NCBI GenBank assembly: GCA_963921425.1
Contig: OY992834.1
Span: forward strand, 26,859,923 to 26,923,922
Direction of reading: 5' to 3'
DNA: 64,000 bases
From: Dryas octopetala
Lineage: Eukaryota; Streptophyta; Magnoliopsida; Rosales; Rosaceae
The translations under genes and the position numbers were made by a program. Under the pieces are notes generated by a model. That model did not search any database and was not told where the DNA came from. It saw nothing but the letters and a program-made list of their open reading frames with translations. Of this stretch, positions 58,039-64,000 are shown in pieces (position 1 is the first letter of the stretch; each line of letters begins with the position of its first letter).

Positions 58039-58229
58039 AAAGCCTTCGCTCTATAGTCTGTCTCTGTACAAATCTCTCACTGTCTTTGTGTGTGATGGCT
58101 CCTTGGTCTCATCGATGGAGATGGAAGCTTTAAAGCTTTGGTTCTCGTAGCTTCAAAGTTGCTGTTCTTCTTCTTCGACTGGCCGTTGATCTGTAGCTGC
58201 TGATCTTTGTCTCCGACACTGTTTGACCG
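57990..58229 (+). other. Non-coding first exon (5' UTR) of the zinc-finger gene
   Basis: A (TC)n tract at 57996-58034 is typical of plant leaders. The exon ends GTTTGACCG before GTGAGT at 58230. The intron runs to CACTGCAG at 59173, about 940 bp. The transcription start is not known. The first exon holds two short upstream ORFs. Confidence 0.65.
58095..58150 (+). promoter_or_regulatory. Two overlapping upstream ORFs
   Basis: uORF1 is 58095-58133 (MAPWSHRWRWKL, 12 codons). uORF2 is 58115-58150 (MEMEALKLWFS) in another frame. Both end before the splice donor and lie in the leader of the zinc-finger gene, so they could lower translation of the main frame. Seen directly; the effect is inference. 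Confidence 0.55.
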
Positions 58230-59196
58230 GTGAGTCAACTTGTTCTTGCTAAACTTCTGTTTGGTTTCCTATAAATTTATATTTTCCTGGAAAACTATCT
58301 GTTTCAATTCTGGTTGGTTGCCCCGAAAATGGAGGAAGAAAAGAAAGGAATCTTGTTTTCAAGACTTTTGCTTTTATCGGTTGGACCGCTGAATCGAGTG
58401 TGTGTATATATATATATATATTATAATTATTTCCGCTAAAATTTTATTCCTGTAAAATGAAATGTGTGCTAGTTTATGCTATATCAAAGATTTGAATTTA
58501 ATATTAAAGTAGTATTTGTTTTTGTAAATGAATTTGATCATCGATTGTTGGTAACTCATAACTTTCGTTTCCCTGAAACTTGATTTGATTTGTTTTCAAA
58601 TAATTTTTCTTTATTTATTTTTGATATTGGTGTGTTCATTCTTTAGATTCTTGAGGATTTATTCATGTCCTAGATTCTTGATATCAATAAAGTGAGAACT
58701 TTTTCTTTAAAATTTGTTCGTTTATTAAGAATTAAGAATAATTCCCATTTCCCAACTTTATTCAAACTTGTTGTGAAATCTGCTGTTAGATGATTCTAGA
58801 TTTGCTTTAAGCTTATATAAGTTAGGCTAAGGTTGTCTTTGTTGATCAGTTTCCATAATCTCATGCTTTTGGCATTCATTTATTCTCTATGTTTTATTGT
58901 TTGGCTTGCTTTTGGAATAAGTCTTGGCTCGGAAGGTTCTTGCTTATCATAGATGAAAAATTGAAGCCTTTTTGGGCTGTTTACTCTTCAACCAATCTGT
59001 TCTATGGTGTTGGTATGCCTCCATTTGTTGATATTATTTTCTTGTTCTAAACTTGCTTTGTATGCGATATCTGCATATGTTTGATGAAGAGATTTGTTTC
59101 TTGATGGGTTCTTATTTAACCAGAAATTAACATTGTGTTTTGGTTTTGTGGGTTTTTCATTATTCCACTGCAGAAACCAACTCTAACCCCAGAGAC

Positions 59197-61302
59197 ATGA
59201 ATCATCTAACCGTTAAAACTGAAGATTCTTTTTCCAGCTCACTTGAACTTGCTTCTAACAATGATGTTGAAGGCTTTAAGCAATTGATTGATCGGGATGC
59301 TTCTTCAATCAATGAGATTGGACTGTGGTATAGCCGTCAAAAAGGCTTGAAACAAATTGTTGCTGTGCAGAGAACTCCGCTAATGGTTGCTGCTACCTAT
59401 GGTTGTGTTGATGTTCTGAAGCTTATTGTCTCACACCCTGCGACTGATGTCAATTTCTCATGTGGTTTGGGTAAAAGCACCGCCCTTCATTGTGCTGCTT
59501 CTGGCGGATCTGCTAATGCAATTGATATTGTTAAGCTGCTTTTATCAGCTGGTGCTAATCCGAGTAGCATGGACGCGGAAGGTCATCGCCCTATTGATGT
59601 TATTGTTGTCCATCCTAAGCTGCAAAGCATGAGGATTATTCTCGAGGAGCTTCTCTCTAAAAATGCATCTGATGGCTCTGTAAGTGAGTGCAGTTTACAT
59701 CTATCCATTATCACATCAAATTCTGACTCATTGGCGCTTTCTTCCTCCTCGGAAAATGGGTTGCAATCTCCTTCAGAATCAGTTTCCTCTCCGGCTTCAA
59801 AGTTTACTGATTTGCCTGTTAGTTCTACACCAGAGAAGAAAGAATATCCATATGATCCGTCTCTCCCTGATATTAAGAACAGCATTTATGCAACTGATGA
59901 GTTCCGCATGTTCTCTTTCAAGGTCCGACCTTGCTCACGTGCATACTCTCACGATTGGACAGAGTGCCCTTTTGTTCACCCAGGGGAGAATGCCCGAAGA
60001 AGAGACCCACGAAAGTTTCACTACAGCTGTGTGCCGTGCCCTGATTTTCGAAAGGGTGCTTGTAGACGTGGGGATATGTGTGAGTATGCTCATGGGGTCT
60101 TTGAATGTTGGCTCCACCCAGCCCAATACCGAACTCGGCTCTGCAAAGATGGTACAAGCTGCAATAGACGGGTCTGTTTCTTCGCGCATACAGCTGAGGA
60201 GCTGCGCCCGTTATATGTCTCTACTGGATCTGCTGTTCCTTCACCACGCTCTTCTGCATCTGGTCCTAATGTCATGGACATGGCTGCTGCTTTGAGTCTT
60301 TTGCCTGGCTCACCTTCGTCGGTCTCTGGCATGTCTCCATCTCCGTTTAGTCAGTCCATGTCTCCATCAGGAAATGGGATTTCTCACTCATCAATGGCAT
60401 GGCCCCATCCAAATGTGCCAACCCTTCATCTCCCTGGAAGCAACCTTCAACAATCAAGCCGATTGAGATCTTCGCTTAGTGCCCGAGACATTCCACCCGG
60501 GGATTTAAATTTGTTGCGTGATTTAGATGCCCAGCAACAACTCTTGAATGACCTCAACTGTTTCTCACAACCTCGTCCAAGTCCTGTCTCTGTTGGTCGT
60601 TCCGGTCGGTCTAAAACATTGACTCCATCAAATCTTGAAGAGCTATTTTCTGCCGAATTCTCTTCGTCACCTCGATTTTCTGACCATACAGCTGCTTCTG
60701 TTTTTTCGCCTACACACAAATCAGCTGTGTTTAATCAATTCCAACAACAGCAGAGCATGTTATCACCCATCAATACAACTGCCATGTCACCCAAAAATGT
60801 TGACCATCCTCTATTACAGGGTCAATTTGGAATGCAATCTCCTGGAAGGATGTCTCCTAGGAGTGTGGAGCCAATCTCCCCTATGGGCTCTAGGCTCTCT
60901 GCATTTGCCCAGCTTGAGAAGCAGCACCAGCAACTACGCAGCCTAAGCTCACGGGATCTAGGATCCAACAACTTTGCCTCTGTTGTTGGGTCTCCTGTAA
61001 ATTCTCAGTCAAAATGGGGATCTTCCAATGGAAAGTTGGATTGGTCTGTTAATGGGGATGATGGCGGTAGATTGAAATCATCTTCATTCGAGCATGGGAA
61101 CAATGGGGAGGAGCCTGACCTTTCCTGGGTTCAATCTCTAGTCAAGGATCCACCTGAGATGATGAAAGATAAGGCAGGTCCTGTTTCAGGTGCTGCAGCA
61201 TCCGGTGAGGTTTTGAATTCAAATTCTCAGATTGAATCCATTGATCATTCTGTTTTGGAAGCTTGGCTTGAGCAGATGCAGATTGATCAGCTGGTAGTCT
61301 AG
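59197..61302 (+). CDS. C3H30: Ankyrin-repeat tandem CCCH zinc-finger protein (RR-TZF, C3H30/OXS2 type)
   Basis: RNA/DNA-binding regulator of the plant arginine-rich TZF family, usually linked to stress responses and shuttling between nucleus and cytoplasmic granules. The 701-residue CDS lies in one exon beginning at acceptor 59173/59174. The ATG at 59197 ([20 protein letters not shown]) is chosen because family members start at this motif; 19 further in-frame codons upstream would cross the splice site. Two ankyrin repeats lie at about 59-131 ([20 protein letters not shown]). The arginine-rich region is [33 protein letters not shown]. Zinc finger 1 is C281-x7-C289-x5-C295-x3-H299 and finger 2 C316-x5-C322-x4-C327-x3-H331, both complete. 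The Ser/Pro-rich C-terminus has [16 protein letters not shown] and ends [14 protein letters not shown]. Closest to Arabidopsis C3H30 (OXS2) and C3H56, from memory. Confidence 0.96.
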   Translation: MNHLTVKTEDSFSSSLELASNNDVEGFKQLIDRDASSINEIGLWYSRQKGLKQIVAVQRTPLMVAATYGCVDVLKLIVSHPATDVNFSCGLGKSTALHCAASGGSANAIDIVKLLLSAGANPSSMDAEGHRPIDVIVVHPKLQSMRIILEELLSKNASDGSVSECSLHLSIITSNSDSLALSSSSENGLQSPSESVSSPASKFTDLPVSSTPEKKEYPYDPSLPDIKNSIYATDEFRMFSFKVRPCSRAYSHDWTECPFVHPGENARRRDPRKFHYSCVPCPDFRKGACRRGDMCEYAHGVFECWLHPAQYRTRLCKDGTSCNRRVCFFAHTAEELRPLYVSTGSAVPSPRSSASGPNVMDMAAALSLLPGSPSSVSGMSPSPFSQSMSPSGNGISHSSMAWPHPNVPTLHLPGSNLQQSSRLRSSLSARDIPPGDLNLLRDLDAQQQLLNDLNCFSQPRPSPVSVGRSGRSKTLTPSNLEELFSAEFSSSPRFSDHTAASVFSPTHKSAVFNQFQQQQSMLSPINTTAMSPKNVDHPLLQGQFGMQSPGRMSPRSVEPISPMGSRLSAFAQLEKQHQQLRSLSSRDLGSNNFASVVGSPVNSQSKWGSSNGKLDWSVNGDDGGRLKSSSFEHGNNGEEPDLSWVQSLVKDPPEMMKDKAGPVSGAAASGEVLNSNSQIESIDHSVLEAWLEQMQIDQLVV

Positions 61303-61960
61303 TTAATATGAATTCATTTTACTCCATTGAAATAGTTTAAGTTCGGGAGGTAAATATTCTTTTTTTCTGGGTTTCTTTACCGGAAAACAAGTTAATATTA
61401 AGAGTGTAACTGTTCGAGGTAAATTTGAAGGAGGAGGTGGGGAAGGATGGCTCACAATGTTTCGGCAGAATATTTGATTTTTCCATTTATTCTTTTCAAA
61501 ATCAGAAAAAGATGCAGGAGCCTCTGGACTTGGGTCTGGAGTTAAAGAAAACGTAGTCCAGTTTTGGAGGTTTCTTCAAATATTTTAATTTCCTGCATTT
61601 CTTTGTTTTGTCTAATTTGGTCTTCGAAGAAGCTACAAGGTTGACTGCAACACAAACAAAGAACTTTGTATTTTTGTTATGTCACAGTTTCTTCAATATC
61701 TTTCTCTTCTTAGTCTCTGTAATTGTGGGTAGGCAAAAAGAATTGGGGAGGGAGGAGCTTTGAAGGTGCAAAGTGTTGCACCCACTTGAGATTTGCATTG
61801 TTGTGGGGTCAGTTAGTGGGGCAATTTGCCAATATGTTTGTCTTATTATGTAAACTGAATCAAATATATTATTATTATTATTATTATTATTATTTATATT
61901 AATACCCTTGTATGTTTATGTTAGATAAGGCTGCCTTGCTTCCATTACATTTATTTTGCT
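61303..61960 (+). other. 3' UTR and downstream flank of the zinc-finger gene
   Basis: A presumed 3' UTR of several hundred bases. An (ATT)n tract lies at 61868-61893. Confidence 0.5.
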
Positions 61961-62223
61961 TCTGTCTCTGATAGATGATTCTGATGCTTTTGGTGGAATA
62001 TAGGAATTAGGAAAGAGTGGGAGCACACTTGGATGTGGTGGGTCCCATTCCTGATATTAAGATAACCAAATATGGAATGCAATGGAATTGATATTGGGAT
62101 TGTTTTGCTTGAATAAGAAATGTGGATCTTTACAAAGTTGATGGGGGATGTTGGAGTTGGGATGGCATCATGTACCCATATTTTTGAATTGATGTCAACC
62201 ACAGAGCCACTCATGTAGTGGAT

Positions 62224-62255
62224 GGGTGGGTGGGTGGGGTGGGTGGGTGGGTGGG
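62224..62255 (+). repeat. (GGGT)n tract, eight G-runs
   Basis: Eight GGG or GGGG runs separated by single T. This fits a very stable parallel G-quadruplex on the plus strand. It lies about 920 bp after the zinc-finger stop. Confidence 0.95.
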
Positions 62256-63800
62256 TTGGATAATAGAGAGTTGGGAAATATTGAGTGAAATCTGTATCTG
62301 ATATGGTGGGGACATGTGGTAGGACTCAAGGTATTTGCTTTTAATGGTGGGTTGATACTTATTACTTGATACATAGGTTGCTGGACTTTGAAGTATACTT
62401 AATGGTTTTGGTTTAAAGCTTCATTAACGTCGTCATCATTTTCCATTGAGTATAGATCTTTGGGGTCCAAGCTATCGCTGTTGTATTCTATTTAGACCCA
62501 TCACTTACTATCATGCTCTACGGATTCATGTTGATGAGTCACCATCATGCATCATGCATCATGCTGTACGGATGCTGTTTGGTGAGAGGGTTATTATAGT
62601 TTTGAGAAAAAAGTTTGTGAAGTGTGGTTGATATATGCTGTACAATTTCTCTGTTAGAGAGATGAGACTAGTTATATTACTGGATATCAACTCTATTAGA
62701 GATGTATAAAATATGGTCAGTTGAGATCTCAATTTTATTAGAAATATATAAAATATGATCAACTGAGATGGTGCAATTAGTTTTATTCATCTTGAACGTA
62801 TAATAATAATTTTATGACTTCTTCCTAAGTAACATTAGGGATATGATTCTGACATTAACGTTCATAGAATCATTGTAGTTTTGGGACCATTGTGTCATGT
62901 CATAGGTTTGGTTCCATTATCTTAAAATTGGTTTTTAAATCCAACATCATGGCAGCTAGAGATTCCATATGGCATAACTTTGAATTTTCAAATTCAGTCT
63001 TGTAACACAGTAAAAATATGGTTTTCAAAACCCCATTTCAGTAACCAAATTACATAAGATTTAAAACAAATTTGATTTTGGGATTCTAATTTAAAAATTT
63101 CTCCAGTGAACTATGTTAACAATGGATTTTCAAAATCTTATTTCCTTGTGTGGAAATATGATATCTTTTTTTTTTTTTAAATAAGACCTTGAGAAAACCA
63201 TTTCAATTATTGAGAATGCTATTTGCACTTCACAAAAGGCTTGCTTTAATCCCTTGGAGTGCAAAAAGTATTGTTAAAATATTGTTGTTGCTTGCTTTTC
63301 TCTAAAGGAGTGAAAAACCTTTTGGGAGTGCAAATAACATTTATCTTTATCAAAGACGATCAAATTCATACCATAAAACATAATAAATATGAAGTCTAAA
63401 ATGATTAGAAAAGTAGAAACAAGACCGAATATAATTTGATTATTATGAGCAAATTAGAAATCTTTGTAGTCAAAGCCAATCATTAATTCCCAATTGTGAG
63501 GCGAATGAAAGCCTATACATAAATCAATTAATAAAATAGAAAAAGCTTTTTATTGTGTCACTTAAGTTATATAGAAATTCTTGAACCCTAGAATAGAATA
63601 ACCACTTAGACATAACAAATATGGAGGAGTGGTTTCTTGTTTTGACAAATGAAGGGTAACTATTAGTAGTAGAACACTTTGCAACAAATAGCACTTGATC
63701 ACCAGATTACTCAAGATGAGATAAAGAAATCCAGTTTTGGAATAGAACCACTTGGGAGTCCACCTCCCTCCTTGACTCAAGGAACCAGTTAAAGAGCAAC
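62256..63800. other. Intergenic, no gene seen
   Basis: AT-rich; several short frames without a recognised family. Confidence 0.4.
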
Positions 63801-63804
63801 TCTA

Positions 63805-64000
63805 AATGGGCCAAAAGCCCAGTTCTGGTCCACACCTATTGCAAAGGAAATTTTGTTGCTGACCGTTTGGCTAAGCTGGGACAGGATCTAAGGATATTGA
63901 GACTTGGGCTGCACTATTTTTGATGCCTTCTGGTGTTCGAGCTCTGTTTGTTGAGGATATTATAGGAGTCATGAGGCCTAGGGCCAGTTTATAGTCCTTC
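63805..64000 (+). mobile_element. LINE RNase H tail, runs into the window edge
   Basis: Reads HTYCKGNFVADRLAKLGQDL, then LGLHYF and, in shifted frames, residues like VRALFVEDIIGVMRPRASL. The N-x-VADxLAKxG motif and the closing D-x-x-GVxxPR pattern are those of plant LINE RNase H domains. It is interrupted by frameshifts. Confidence 0.6.

Noticed and set aside
59583-60719. Several frames of 79-203 codons overlapping the zinc-finger gene
   Set aside because: Shadows of the real 701-codon frame, which carries the ankyrin and zinc-finger motifs.

Overview
The window is nuclear DNA from a flowering plant, most likely a woody eudicot. The evidence is intron-bearing plant genes (cellulose synthase, LOB-domain factor, tandem CCCH zinc finger), AT-rich intergenic DNA, and dense plant transposons (copia, gypsy, CACTA, Mutator-like, hAT, PIF/Harbinger, LINE and MITEs). 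Only four protein-coding genes look intact or intact as far as they are visible: the 3' end of a CESA3-type cellulose synthase (1-2442, +), a class I LBD transcription factor (5900-6828, +), a small coiled-coil protein of unknown function behind an ABRE-rich promoter (14190-14708, +), and an ankyrin/CCCH tandem zinc-finger protein of the C3H30/OXS2 type (leader from about 57990, CDS 59197-61302, +). They point the same way but lie 3 to 45 kb apart and show no sign of joint regulation.

Region 1-8 kb is gene-rich but scrambled. Pieces of the cellulose synthase 3' UTR recur at 4.2 kb and 7.7 kb, and the LBD promoter plus first exon recur as a dead copy at 7.24-7.67 kb. From 8.4 to 13.3 kb lies a pile of palindromic MITEs seated in TA-microsatellites, with a Harbinger MITE, a hAT MITE and a 1.6 kb Mutator-like element inserted among them. 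From 15.8 to 19.3 kb a repeat-bounded segment carries three in-frame exons of a Mediator subunit 33 (MED33) gene, with a short relative lacking the cargo at 5.0-5.5 kb. The region just downstream of the 14.2 kb gene is duplicated at 20.3-20.9 kb.

From 21.3 to 40 kb the window is mainly transposon: a gypsy LTR with its leader, a decayed CACTA element on the minus strand (Transposase_24 and DUF4216 parts recognisable), two well-bounded Mutator-type MITEs with 9-10 bp target duplications, a tRNA-derived SINE-like sequence, and a 2.7 kb solo gypsy LTR with a 5 bp duplication. From 40.8 to 48.9 kb there is a four-level nest: a Mutator-like element holds a hAT element, which holds a foldback element and a copia retrotransposon (two 177-178 bp LTRs). 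A second nest lies at 54.9-57.5 kb: a Mutator-like element with about 270 bp inverted repeats holds a hAT-like element, which carries exons resembling a plant 2-oxoglutarate-dependent dioxygenase and a small MITE. LINE 3' ends occur at 49 kb and at the right edge of the window.

The strongest candidates for something undescribed are the MED33-carrying element, the dioxygenase-carrying hAT-like element, the TA-microsatellite MITE pile, and the two overlapping upstream ORFs in the zinc-finger leader. No prokaryotic-style system, CRISPR array or rRNA was seen, and no convincing functional tRNA. All family names come from recognition by eye; no search was run.
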